This document shows positions 8,973 through 17,694 of a stretch of DNA of 64,000 nt, one piece after another (positions within the stretch are counted from its first letter, which is position 1; the number at the start of each line of letters is the position of its first letter). Position numbers and translations under genes: made by a program. The notes below the pieces were generated by a model. The model searched no databases, had not been told where the DNA came from, and saw nothing but the letters and a program-made list of their open reading frames with translations. This DNA is from Arcobacter lacus. GTDB lineage: Bacteria; Campylobacterota; Campylobacteria; Campylobacterales; Arcobacteraceae. The stretch lies in contig NZ_MUXF01000016.1 of the NCBI RefSeq assembly GCF_003063295.1, positions 125,421-189,420 of the forward strand, written 5' to 3'.

Positions 8973-10078
8973 CAACTTTTAATAAGTTTAATACCTTTTT
9001 CAATTTGCTCAAAGTTTGAGTGTGTGTAGTTAAATCTTATCTCACCATTTGGAATTTTATCTATATAAAATTGGTTTCCAGGAACATAAACTACTTTTTT
9101 CTTTAAGCACTCTTGAACAAGTGCAAAAGTATCAACTCCTTGTCCAAAAGTTCCATATAAAAACATCCCACCTTTTGGTTTTTCGTGTTTAAACTCTGGC
9201 ATTATTAAGTTTAATTGTTCTGAAAAATAAGATGCTTTTTTATTGTAGTCATCTCTTATTTCTTGAAGATGTTTTTCATATTTAGCTTCATCTTTTAAAT
9301 ATTCTGCAAGTATATATTGTGAAAATCCACTTGAGTGTAAATCAATACTCTCTTTTATAATCATAATAGATTGAATTAATTTTTCATCAGCTCTTATCCA
9401 ACCAATTCTATAACTTGGAACTAAAGTTTTAGAAAAACTTCCTAAATGAAAAGAATTTTTTGGTAATTTTGCACTGATATAAGGCATTTTTTTATCAAAA
9501 AATAGTTCACTATAAGGACTATCTTCTATCAAATATCCATCATTTTTTTCTACTATTTTTACAATTTCATCTCTTTTTTCTAAACTATAAGTTGTTGCAC
9601 TTGGGTTTTGAAAATCTGGAATTAGATATGCTAATTTTGTATTTTTAAAACTTTTTTCAAATTCTTGAATATTTACTCCATCATTTTCAAGTTTAACACC
9701 TTTCATTTTTAGATTATTTAGTCTAAAAATATTCATAGCTCCTAAATATGATGGTTCTTCAATAGTAATATCTTTATTTTCAAAAAACTTTGCCAAAATA
9801 TACATGGCTTGTTGGCTTCCTGTTGTTATCAAAATATTATCTTTAGTTGTTGGAAAGCCTTCTTTAGTATATCTTAGTGCAATTTGTTCTCTTAATTCAT
9901 TTATTCCATTACTAACTGTGTATTGATAAACCTTTGGATTATCTAGTATTTTTAATGTTGCTTCTTTTAAATCTTGTGTTGGAAATAGATTTTCACTTGG
10001 AAGTCCACCAGCAAATGAAATAGTTTTTTCATCGATTGCTTCTAGGATTTCTCTAATAAATGATCTTTTGATACTCAT
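8966..10078 (-). CDS. Fold-type I PLP aminotransferase (2-aminoadipate/aromatic type)
   Basis: A 370-residue class I/II aminotransferase. PLP attaches to K217 in GSFSKTLVPSYRIGW; other landmarks are SFAGGLPSENLFP near residue 20, TTGSQQAMY near 86, PDFQNPSATTY near 154 and EDSPYSE near 185. The pattern fits the LysN/AroH-like or PLP-domain-of-MocR group that uses 2-aminoadipate, aromatic or branched-chain amino acids. The exact substrate cannot be read from the sequence. It is transcribed divergently from an AraC-family regulator, with starts 130 bp apart, so that regulator may control it. Confidence 0.88.
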   Translation of the reverse strand: MSIKRSFIREILEAIDEKTISFAGGLPSENLFPTQDLKEATLKILDNPKVYQYTVSNGINELREQIALRYTKEGFPTTKDNILITTGSQQAMYILAKFFENKDITIEEPSYLGAMNIFRLNNLKMKGVKLENDGVNIQEFEKSFKNTKLAYLIPDFQNPSATTYSLEKRDEIVKIVEKNDGYLIEDSPYSELFFDKKMPYISAKLPKNSFHLGSFSKTLVPSYRIGWIRADEKLIQSIMIIKESIDLHSSGFSQYILAEYLKDEAKYEKHLQEIRDDYNKKASYFSEQLNLIMPEFKHEKPKGGMFLYGTFGQGVDTFALVQECLKKKVVYVPGNQFYIDKIPNGEIRFNYTHSNFEQIEKGIKLIKSCL

Positions 10079-10208
10079 GGATAAAAATTCCCTTATATAT
10101 TATTTTTTAAAAGTCTACAAAAAAACTTTGAATTATACTTTACAAAAAATGCTTTTATTATTATCTATTTTTGCTAATTTTATATACATAAAATGCTATA
10201 CTCTATTT

Positions 10209-11087
10209 ATGAAAAGAGTTACCTTCGAAAAACGAGCCAAAATATCAAATGATGTGATGAATTATATTTATGAATATATAGATACAGATATAAATATAGA
10301 TGAGTTATGTTTGACTTTGAAAATAAGTAAATTTCATCTTCATAGAATTTTTAAAGAAGAGTTTGGTAAAAATATTTATGAAAGTATAAAATCAATAAGA
10401 TTGCAAAAAGCTGCAAATTTGCTTATTACAAATAAATATTCAACTATAACAGATATTTCAAAAATGACAGGATATAGCTCTCAAACTTCATTTTTAAGAA
10501 GTTTTAAACAAAGATTTTTAATGACACCAAAAGAGTGGAAAAATGGTGGTTATAAAGAGTATTCAAATAAAATAGTTGAAAAAATATCTACAAATAGTCA
10601 AACAATAGATTTTTCAAATATAGAACCAAGTATTGTAAAAATGCCAGAAATAAAAGGGTATTATATAAGACATAAAGGATATGATAAAAGTATTAAAAAA
10701 ACTTGGCAAAAACTTCAAACTTGGATATATACAAATGATATAAAAGAGTATAAACAAATGGCTCTTCATCATGATAATCCTATTATTACACCACTTGAAG
10801 ATTGTCAATATATTGCGATTGTTGTTCTAGAAGACAAAGAAAAAGCTTATCAAGATTTTTTACTTCCAAGTTTAATTATTCCAAAAGGAATTTATGCAAA
10901 ATTTTCTTTAAGTGGAAAATATGGAGATGTTATAAAGCTAATTCAGTGGGTTTACCATACTTGGCTAATAAAAAGTGGTTATGAAACAACACCTAGCCCA
11001 TCTTATACGATTTACCATAAAAACCATTTTTTAAGTGATGATGGAGAGTTTATTTTGGATTATTATTTACCTATTAGGTATGTTTAA
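10209..11087 (+). CDS. AraC-family regulator with GyrI-like effector domain
   Basis: A 292-residue protein with an N-terminal AraC/XylS double helix-turn-helix (about residues 10-110; key segment SKFHLHRIFKEEFG, then GYSSQTSFLRSFKQRF) and a C-terminal GyrI-like/SOUL-fold ligand domain (about 140-292; KMPEIKGYYIRHKGYDKS and a C-terminal DYYLPIRY). This is the Rob/BmrR-like effector layout that binds small hydrophobic molecules. The ATG at 10209 is preferred to the in-frame ATG at 10068, because the longer form adds a non-family stretch and would overlap the divergent aminotransferase. No strong ribosome site is visible, and TATACT lies just upstream, so the mRNA leader may be very short. It may form an operon with the Nudix gene 12 bp downstream. 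Confidence 0.85.
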   Translation: MKRVTFEKRAKISNDVMNYIYEYIDTDINIDELCLTLKISKFHLHRIFKEEFGKNIYESIKSIRLQKAANLLITNKYSTITDISKMTGYSSQTSFLRSFKQRFLMTPKEWKNGGYKEYSNKIVEKISTNSQTIDFSNIEPSIVKMPEIKGYYIRHKGYDKSIKKTWQKLQTWIYTNDIKEYKQMALHHDNPIITPLEDCQYIAIVVLEDKEKAYQDFLLPSLIIPKGIYAKFSLSGKYGDVIKLIQWVYHTWLIKSGYETTPSPSYTIYHKNHFLSDDGEFILDYYLPIRYV

Positions 11088-11099
11088 AAAGGGCATATT

Positions 11100-11873
11100 A
11101 TGAATAATACAAGTATTGAATATATATTCGATTTTAAAACAAGTCTTGATCCATATAATGGTTTGACTATACAAAGTGAAGATTTACCTAAAACAAAAGA
11201 AGAGTTTGAAACTAATTTAGCTAATTTGATAGATGAAGTAAAAGATAAAAGAAATCTAATTTGGATTTATATAGATATAAAAAAATCATCATTTATTTCA
11301 ATAGCTACAAATTTTGGTTTTACTTTTCACTCTTGTAATAGTGATTATTTACTTTTAGTAAAAGTTTTAAAAGAAAATGCAATAGTTCCAACTTTAGCAA
11401 ATCACACTTTAGGAGTTGGTGCGGTTGTTATAAATAAAAAAAATGAGATACTTTTGATAAAAGAGCAAATACGAAATGAGTATTATAAACTTCCTGGTGG
11501 ACATATTGATGATGCTGAGATGATAACAACTGCTTTAAGTAGAGAAGTTTTTGAAGAAACTGGAGTTGTTGTAGAATTTGAGAAGATTATCTCTTTGGGA
11601 CACTTTTATCCACATCAATTTCATAAGTCAAATTTGTATGTTTTATGTAAAGCTATTCCCAAAAGTACAAAAATTGATATAAAAGATAAAGAAGAAATTA
11701 GTGAAGCTATTTGGCTAAATGTTGATGAAATGTTTATTCGAGATGATATTCATAACTATACAAAAGCTATCGTAGAAGCTGCTGTAAAAAGTGGTGGTTT
11801 ATATATGAGTGAAACTCCAATTTTAAATCATCTTAAAAATGAATTTGAACTGTTTTTTTCTAAAAACAAGTAA
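11100..11873 (+). CDS. Nudix hydrolase with N-terminal pre-Nudix domain
   Basis: A 257-residue protein. Residues about 100-225 carry a Nudix fold, with the box GHIDDAE...REVFEETGV at about 133-154 that binds the metal and cleaves a nucleoside diphosphate linked to another group. The first 95 residues form a separate alpha/beta domain, as in Nudix proteins of the NUDT6/FGF-antisense type. The substrate is not predictable. It lies 12 bp after the AraC-type regulator and is probably co-transcribed with it. Confidence 0.88.
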   Translation: MNNTSIEYIFDFKTSLDPYNGLTIQSEDLPKTKEEFETNLANLIDEVKDKRNLIWIYIDIKKSSFISIATNFGFTFHSCNSDYLLLVKVLKENAIVPTLANHTLGVGAVVINKKNEILLIKEQIRNEYYKLPGGHIDDAEMITTALSREVFEETGVVVEFEKIISLGHFYPHQFHKSNLYVLCKAIPKSTKIDIKDKEEISEAIWLNVDEMFIRDDIHNYTKAIVEAAVKSGGLYMSETPILNHLKNEFELFFSKNK

Positions 11874-11913
11874 AAACTAAATATAATACAAATTTTAAAA
11901 TAAAGGATAAAAA

Positions 11914-12297
11914 ATGAAAAAAATAGTAAGTACACCAGATGCACCAAGCGCAATAGGACCCTATAATCAAGCAACAACTTTTGAAAAGTTAGTATTTACT
12001 TCAGGACAAATCGCACTTGACCCAAAAACTATGGATATAGTAAGTGGTGGAGTTCAAGAGCAAACAAAACAAGTTATGGAAAATCTAAAAGCTGTATTAG
12101 AAGAAGCTGGAAGTTCTTTTGAAAATGTTTTAAAAACAACTTGTTATTTATCTGATATGGATAACTTTGTAGCTTTCAATGAAATCTATGGTCAATACTT
12201 CAAAGGTGAAACTGCACCTGCAAGAAGTACAGTTGCTGTTAAAACATTACCAAAAAATGTTTTAGTTGAAGTAGATACAATAGCTTTTAAAAACTAA
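11914..12297 (+). CDS. ridA: RidA-family reactive imine/enamine deaminase
   Basis: A 127-residue protein of the YjgF/YER057c/UK114 family. It hydrolyses 2-aminoacrylate and related imines released by PLP enzymes such as threonine ammonia-lyase, protecting other PLP enzymes. Signatures: APSAIGPYNQA near residue 9, FTSGQIALDP near 28, and the C-terminal TAPARSTVAVKTLPKN, whose Arg binds the substrate carboxylate. Start ATG with AAAGGATAAAA ahead. Homotrimer by family knowledge. It pairs functionally with ilvA at 2400-3605. Confidence 0.95.
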   Translation: MKKIVSTPDAPSAIGPYNQATTFEKLVFTSGQIALDPKTMDIVSGGVQEQTKQVMENLKAVLEEAGSSFENVLKTTCYLSDMDNFVAFNEIYGQYFKGETAPARSTVAVKTLPKNVLVEVDTIAFKN

Positions 12298-12306
12298 AAA
12301 ATATTT

Positions 12307-12663
12307 ATGTTTTTAGGAAAATGCCCATATTGTGATGATGGACAAATAGAAGTTAGAAAAAAAGAAGTTCGAGGTAAAAAAGTCGAACTTTATGCTTGTT
12401 CAAATGCTTCTTGGGTAAGTGAAGATGGCGAACTATTTGAATTGAGTGCAGATTCTAAATGTGGATTTAAGATTTGGCAAAATGCATTAAGTCGATATGG
12501 TCACTATCTAAAACATAGTGAAGTAAGAGCTATATTAAATGGTGAAGAATTAGAGTTAAAGTTCAAATCTCAAAAAAGATATGGACAAAAACAAAGAGTT
12601 GATTACTTTAAAAAAGTAATCCTTCATCCTGAATATGGTGTTGAGGTTTTGTTTGGTGATTAA
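12307..12663 (+). CDS. Small zinc-ribbon protein
   Basis: A 118-residue protein that starts almost at once with CPYCDDG (C5 and C8), then YACSNASW and SKCGFKIW, giving a four-cysteine ribbon similar to the zinc-ribbon modules at the C-terminus of topoisomerase I. The rest (about residues 58-118) is a basic, aromatic-containing segment. No catalytic domain is visible. It may bind nucleic acid or a protein partner. It follows ridA by 9 bp with no strong ribosome site of its own and is probably in the same transcript. Confidence 0.75.
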   Translation: MFLGKCPYCDDGQIEVRKKEVRGKKVELYACSNASWVSEDGELFELSADSKCGFKIWQNALSRYGHYLKHSEVRAILNGEELELKFKSQKRYGQKQRVDYFKKVILHPEYGVEVLFGD

Positions 12664-12704
12664 AAAATAAAAAACTAATATATTTTTATTGTTTTTTATT
12701 TTTT
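12662..12704. terminator. A/T-only bidirectional terminator candidate
   Basis: A perfect 14-bp inverted repeat (12662-12675 with 12691-12704) sits between convergent genes and gives T runs on both strands. The stem is nearly all A-T and overlaps the 3' end of the leftward gene. Confidence 0.6.
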
Positions 12705-13570
12705 AAACTATTTATTAATCCTGCAAATATTACAAAAGCAAGTCCTACAAAATAAATCATTAAAATTGGTTCATCAAAAACTAAAATTAGAAAAAATGCT
12801 GATAAAATAGGAATTATAAATGTAAATGGTGCTACTTTTGAAGCATCAAAAATTTGAAGTCCTTTTATCCAAAATACATAAGATATACCGTTTATAAAAA
12901 TTCCATTTACTAAAATACTAATCCAATCTTTTGATGTTGGTAAAACAAAACTTGAAAAAGTTTGCATACTTATAAATGAATAAATTGTTGCCGCAAAAAA
13001 ATAAATCATAACGGCGTTTATGGCATCAATTTTAACTTTTTTACTTAAAACAGAAAATAGAGCAAAACAAAAAGCAGATAACATAACTATCAACAAAACA
13101 TCTACGGATTCAAAACTAAGAGATGAAATATTGCCTTTTGTTATAACTAAACTAACTCCAATAAATCCTAATATAACAGCGAAAAGTTTTCTTTTTGTGA
13201 ACTCTTCTTTTAAAATGATTAAAGATAAAATTACTATAAAAATTGGCCAAGTATATTGGATAACTAAGACTTCTAAAGAATTTGCATGGTGATATCCAAA
13301 ATATAGAAGTAAATAAAATGTAAAATCTAAAAATCCTAATGCAAATAAAAATAAAAGAATTTTTTTCGAATATGTAAAAATTTCTTTTAAATTTTTATTT
13401 ATGATTGATAAAACTAACAGTGATAAAAATGAAAAAGCTGATGAATAAAACATATATTGATAATGGTCTAGGTTTGATTGTGCAAATTTTACAAAAATGC
13501 CAAGCAGTGACCAAAGAAAAATACATAATCCAATATATATTATTCCTATATTTGATTGTGATATTTTCAT
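12686..13570 (-). CDS. EamA/DMT-superfamily permease
   Basis: A 294-residue protein with about ten hydrophobic helices in two EamA repeats. The first ends near LVITKGNIS, residue 140; the second starts near VDVLLIVMLSAFCFALFSVLSKK. The family exports amino acids or other small metabolites across the inner membrane. Each repeat carries the typical end-of-repeat pattern (helix, short loop, GFIGV or GLAFV). The substrate cannot be told. Its ATG overlaps the stop of tex by 4 bp, so the two are translationally coupled. Confidence 0.9.
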   Translation of the reverse strand: MKISQSNIGIIYIGLCIFLWSLLGIFVKFAQSNLDHYQYMFYSSAFSFLSLLVLSIINKNLKEIFTYSKKILLFLFALGFLDFTFYLLLYFGYHHANSLEVLVIQYTWPIFIVILSLIILKEEFTKRKLFAVILGFIGVSLVITKGNISSLSFESVDVLLIVMLSAFCFALFSVLSKKVKIDAINAVMIYFFAATIYSFISMQTFSSFVLPTSKDWISILVNGIFINGISYVFWIKGLQIFDASKVAPFTFIIPILSAFFLILVFDEPILMIYFVGLAFVIFAGLINSLKNKKQ

Positions 13571-15672
13571 TTTAAACTCAACCCAACTCTTTGTTTTTCT
13601 AAATCCACACTTATTACTTTTAGATTTTCAAGATTTTGATTTATACTTAAAACTTCACTTGCATGAGAGATTCTTTTTTCACTTATTTGTGAGATATGAA
13701 GTAGGGCATCATTTTTTAGTCCAATATCAACAAAAGCACCAAAATCAGTAATGTTTCTTACAATTCCACTTAAAACATAGCCTTCTTTTAAATCATTTAT
13801 ATCTAAAATATCATTTGCAAATTTTACTTGATTAAACTCAGTTCTTACATCATATCCAGGTTTTAAAAGTTCAGTTACGATATCTTTTAGTTTTAGTAAA
13901 CTTGTATTTATCTCATTTGAAACTTTTTCAAAATCTTTTATCTCTTCAATTTTATAAGATTTTTGTAGTTTTGCAGTTACTTCATAATCTTCTGGGTGAA
14001 TTGCAGTGTTATCCAAGATAGAGTTCCCATCTTTGATTCTTAAAAATCCAACACATTGTTCATATGCTTTTTCTCCAATACCTTTTACTTTAAGTAGTTC
14101 ATTTTTAGTATTAAACTTTTTGATTTTATTTCTATGTTCTACTATATTTTTTGCTAACTTTTCAGTAATACCAGATATAAAAGATAGAAGTTTATATGAA
14201 GCAGAGTTTAAATCAACTCCAACTTTATTTACCAAATCAATTGTTATATTTTCAAGTTTTAAAGCTAACTCTTTTTGGTTTACATCATGTTGATATTGAC
14301 CAATACCCAAAGATTTTGGGTCGATTTTTACTAAAGCTGCCATAGGATCTCGAAGCCTTGAAGCAATAGAAATAGCACCTCTTATTGTAACATCAAGGTT
14401 TGGATACTCTTCAATAGCAATTTTTGAAGCAGAATAAACACTAGCTCCTATTTCACTAACGATTGCATAGTTTATTTTTAAATCATTTTGTTTGATTAAT
14501 TCATTTATAAAATTTGCAGTTTCTCTTGAAGCTGTTCCATTTCCTATTGCAATAGTTGTGATTTTATATTTTTTGATTAAATCTAATACAACTTTTGATG
14601 AGCTTACTATATCCTCTTTTGGTTTTGTTGGATAGATAACAGCACTATCTAAATAAAGTCCATTTTCATCAATAACTGCCAATTTACAACCAGTTTTATA
14701 TCCTGGATCCATTCCTAAAATCACTTGATTTACAAGTGGTGCAGTAAGAAGTAACTCTTTTAGATTTTTTCCAAAAAGTTCTATGGCTTCACTACTTGCT
14801 TTTTCTTTTAAAGCTGTTATTGCTTCTCTTTTTAGACTTGGAAGAAGTAGTCTTTTTAGTCCATCTTTGTAAGCATCAAAAACCAACTCTTTTGAAGAGG
14901 CTGAATTTGTTGGGATTTTATATTTTTTAATATTTTCTAAAATATGATTCTCATCAATTTCAACTTTTATTAAGAGTTGTTTTTCATTTACACCTCTTAA
15001 TATTGCTAAAACTCTATGAGATTTTATATATTTTATTTTTTCATTACTATCTACAAATGAAGCATAAAGACCATTTTTATCAAGCTCTTTAGTTGCTTTA
15101 ACTTCAAGTATTCCCCAATTTGCTATTAGGTTTCTTAAAACCTCTTTTGATTTAAAATCATCTGCATATCTTTGTGCGATGATATCTTTTGCACCATTTA
15201 TTGCTTCATCAATATTTGAAACATTTTCATTTAAAAATTGTTTTGCTTTTTGATTTATCTCTTCAAGTGAGTATTTCATACTTTGAATTATATTTGCCAA
15301 AGGTTCTAAGCCATTTTCAATAGCAGCTGTTGTTCTTGAAGATTTTTTCTCTTTAAATGGAGCATAAATATCTTCACAAGCTTGAAGTGTTGTTGCACTT
15401 TCAAGGTTTTTTAAAACTTTCTCATTTAAAAAATTTTTCTCTTTTAAAAGAGCTATTATCTCTTCTTTTCGCACAAGAAGTTTTTTAGAGTATTCATAAA
15501 CTTCTTCAAAGATACGAAGTTGTTCATCTGTAGCACCATCTGTAAAATCTTTTCTATATCTTGCGATAAATGGTATAGTACAACCTTCATCTAAAAGTTT
15601 TATGATATTTGAAATTACTTTAGATGAAAAATTTGTTTTTTCTTTTAAATTTTCTATTAAATGATTGTTCAA
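13567..15672 (-). CDS. tex: Tex-family RNA-binding transcription accessory protein
   Basis: A 701-residue Tex protein (Spt6-related). Order: N-terminal Tex helical region with FIARYRKDFTDGATDEQL near residue 36; the YqgF/RNase H-like domain from about 315 (ILGMDPGYKTGCKLAVID); helix-hairpin-helix motifs near 480-560 (LLKVKGIGEKAYEQ); and a C-terminal S1 RNA-binding domain at about 635-701 (GIVRNITDFGAFVDIGLK). The start is TTG at 15672 preceded by AAAGGC. Length is slightly below the usual 720-780. Role by family: nucleic-acid binding linked to transcription and virulence gene expression. Followed by a coupled DMT permease gene. Confidence 0.95.
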   Translation of the reverse strand: MNNHLIENLKEKTNFSSKVISNIIKLLDEGCTIPFIARYRKDFTDGATDEQLRIFEEVYEYSKKLLVRKEEIIALLKEKNFLNEKVLKNLESATTLQACEDIYAPFKEKKSSRTTAAIENGLEPLANIIQSMKYSLEEINQKAKQFLNENVSNIDEAINGAKDIIAQRYADDFKSKEVLRNLIANWGILEVKATKELDKNGLYASFVDSNEKIKYIKSHRVLAILRGVNEKQLLIKVEIDENHILENIKKYKIPTNSASSKELVFDAYKDGLKRLLLPSLKREAITALKEKASSEAIELFGKNLKELLLTAPLVNQVILGMDPGYKTGCKLAVIDENGLYLDSAVIYPTKPKEDIVSSSKVVLDLIKKYKITTIAIGNGTASRETANFINELIKQNDLKINYAIVSEIGASVYSASKIAIEEYPNLDVTIRGAISIASRLRDPMAALVKIDPKSLGIGQYQHDVNQKELALKLENITIDLVNKVGVDLNSASYKLLSFISGITEKLAKNIVEHRNKIKKFNTKNELLKVKGIGEKAYEQCVGFLRIKDGNSILDNTAIHPEDYEVTAKLQKSYKIEEIKDFEKVSNEINTSLLKLKDIVTELLKPGYDVRTEFNQVKFANDILDINDLKEGYVLSGIVRNITDFGAFVDIGLKNDALLHISQISEKRISHASEVLSINQNLENLKVISVDLEKQRVGLSLK

Positions 15673-15747
15673 AATAAGCCTTTGTTTTATATAAAAGTGA
15701 GTGTTTATTGTTAAAAAAGATTTATAAATCTTTCATAAACATTAAGT

Positions 15748-16152
15748 TTATGAAAGTTGTTGAATAAGTGTTTTTAAATCACCAAGTACCCAAATATCTA
15801 TGATTTTTCCATCTTTAAATTTAAAAAATGAAGCACCATTATAAGTGATTTTATTGTTAGTTGGTTCATAATCAAGTAATTTACCCGTGTGTCTTCCATT
15901 GTATAAAGCTCTTACAGCGATATTATCTTCTTCACAAACCATTGTTATAATACTATGAAAAAGATTTGGAATAGCAGTTATCATACTATCCATATATTTT
16001 TCAAACTCTTTTTTCCCTTTTACAGTTATATCTAATGAACCGTGAAAAGTGATATTATCATCAAATACGATATCAATATACTCTTTTTTGTGTTTATTCC
16101 ATAATTCATCATAATATAGTTTTACTAATTCTTTATTAGTCAATTTCTTCAT
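15748..16152 (-). CDS. SnoaL/NTF2-like protein
   Basis: A 134-residue alpha+beta cone-fold protein of the SnoaL-like polyketide-cyclase/ester-cyclase group. Visible pattern: KLYYDELWNKHKKEYID near residue 10, FHGSLDITVKGKKEFEKYMDSMITAIPN, then the strand series ending GASFFKFKDGKIIDIWVLGDLKTLIQQL, which is highly characteristic. The ATG at 16152 is chosen over the upstream ATG at 16215 because it has an AAGGGAAA ribosome site and the longer form adds a Met/Thr-rich stretch read in the wrong frame of the neighbour. It overlaps the upstream small gene by 17 bp. Substrate unknown. Confidence 0.82.
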   Translation of the reverse strand: MKKLTNKELVKLYYDELWNKHKKEYIDIVFDDNITFHGSLDITVKGKKEFEKYMDSMITAIPNLFHSIITMVCEEDNIAVRALYNGRHTGKLLDYEPTNNKITYNGASFFKFKDGKIIDIWVLGDLKTLIQQLS

Positions 16153-16363
16153 AATTTCCCTTGCTTGTAGGACTATAATCATCATAATTGTAGTTGTCAT
16201 AGTCATCGTAATCAACAGTGAATATTTTAGGATAACCTAACTTTACAAGTTCTTTATCGATGTTATCTTCAGTCAATCTATTTTTTACTCTATCCATAAT
16301 TAATTCAATATGTTCTTCACTTACATCATTTGCTCTTAATTCGTAAATAATAGCTAAATTCAT
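16136..16363 (-). CDS. Small acidic hypothetical protein
   Basis: A 75-residue protein: a helical N-terminal part (about residues 1-48, with SEEHIELIMDRVKNRLTED) and a strongly acidic, Tyr/Asp-repeat tail (DYDDYDNYNYDDY). No family recognised. A GAGGAAATT ribosome site precedes the ATG. It overlaps the SnoaL-like gene by 17 bp, so the two are probably co-translated. The Asp/Tyr tail could bind cations or a basic partner, but nothing in the sequence proves this. Confidence 0.65.
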   Translation of the reverse strand: MNLAIIYELRANDVSEEHIELIMDRVKNRLTEDNIDKELVKLGYPKIFTVDYDDYDNYNYDDYSPTSKGNYEEID

Positions 16364-16393
16364 AATTTTAATTTCCTCTAAATTAAATTGTAT

Positions 16394-17485
16394 TTATTTT
16401 TTTAAGCATTTATCAATATATAAACTGCTTAAGATGTGTAAAATTGCTTTAACAGACTTTATTGAAGCTGTTTCTTCAACAGTGTGATAACCAGTTGTTG
16501 GTATTTGTAAAGTTGTACCTTGAATAGTTCCGCCTGATTCCATAACTATTCTTCCAAGTTCTGTACTTCCCAAAGATAAAATTGGTAATCCTTTTTCTTC
16601 TCTAATTTTATTTTTTTCTTCAATAAAAGTATCTTTACAAGAAAAATCAATATCATTTTTATGACAAAACTCTTTTAGCTGTTTTAATATTGGAGATTTA
16701 AATTTTGCATTTACATCTTTATTCCTCAAAACAACTAACTGTTTATCTGCTTCTTCTCTTGTATCATAAGGACTTGTATCTAAAACTAATAATTCATTTG
16801 TTGATAGATTATTTTTTTTAAACCATTCATACACATACCTCCAAGATTTTCCAGCTTCTTCTTGTGCTGTAAAAAATGCAGTACCTTGAAATCCATTTTG
16901 ATATAAATGGATTATTATTGCAGCAGAGATAACATTATCAAGTTGAGCAGATATTAAATCATCTTTTCTTTTTAATTTGTCACTAAAAGCTATAGGTGTT
17001 CCTGGTTGTAAGTGAGATAAACCTTCAATTTCAAAAATAAGATTGTTTATTTCTTCGCACATAAAAGCATCTTTTATTTGACCAATTCCAAGATAACTTC
17101 CACTCCAAGGTTCGTAAGCAAGAACTTGTTGATTTATATATCTTTTAGCAATCAATTGATATGTTTGTTCTGATAGTGAATTTCCTCTTAAATCTGAACG
17201 ATTTTTAGCCAAAAATGCAGCAAACTGAAATTCATTTGGTCCAGTACAAATAACTCCGTGTCTATCGATGTGTGCACTTAATATTCCTTTTGTAGGACTA
17301 TTTCCTTGTGCAACGAGTAAACCATCGTAATATTGTGTTTTTATTCCTATTTCTTCTAATTCTCTTTTTAAATATAGCAAAAAAGAGTGTTCAGCACCAG
17401 TTACTGATGGAACTCTTATTAGCTGTTTTAAAAGGTCAAGAAAAGGAACAAAATTTTCTGGCTCATTTATAAATGAAGCGCTCAA
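16394..17485 (-). CDS. M42-family metallo-aminopeptidase
   Basis: A 363-residue M42/M20-clan peptidase. The di-metal site is readable: HIDRHG (His and neighbouring Asp) near residue 72, QLDNVISA with the bridging Asp near 182, QEEAGKSW with the catalytic and metal Glu pair near 213, LDTSPYD with a metal Asp near 235, and TTGYHTVEE with the last His near 336. Tetrahedral aminopeptidases of this clan trim peptides in the cytoplasm. The start is TTG with a strong AGGAG ribosome site at the right distance. It is followed by two small genes on the same strand. Confidence 0.88.
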   Translation of the reverse strand: MSASFINEPENFVPFLDLLKQLIRVPSVTGAEHSFLLYLKRELEEIGIKTQYYDGLLVAQGNSPTKGILSAHIDRHGVICTGPNEFQFAAFLAKNRSDLRGNSLSEQTYQLIAKRYINQQVLAYEPWSGSYLGIGQIKDAFMCEEINNLIFEIEGLSHLQPGTPIAFSDKLKRKDDLISAQLDNVISAAIIIHLYQNGFQGTAFFTAQEEAGKSWRYVYEWFKKNNLSTNELLVLDTSPYDTREEADKQLVVLRNKDVNAKFKSPILKQLKEFCHKNDIDFSCKDTFIEEKNKIREEKGLPILSLGSTELGRIVMESGGTIQGTTLQIPTTGYHTVEETASIKSVKAILHILSSLYIDKCLKK

Positions 17486-17694
17486 TATATTCTCCTGAAA
17501 AATTTAGATAGAATAAAGAAATTGTTTTATTCTATGACGTAATTATAAACTATAAAAAATTAAAAAATTTCAATTTTTATAATTAAAATTATATTATACT
17601 AATTTAATCAAGATTATTTTAATACTTATTTAAAGTTAAAGGAATATAATATCACATTTTAAAACAAAAAATTTAACTATTTTGTGGAGTTATT

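Noticed and set aside
10068..10208. N-terminal extension of the AraC regulator
   Set aside because: The extra 47 residues are not family-like and would overlap the divergent aminotransferase start; the ATG at 10209 begins the DNA-binding domain normally.
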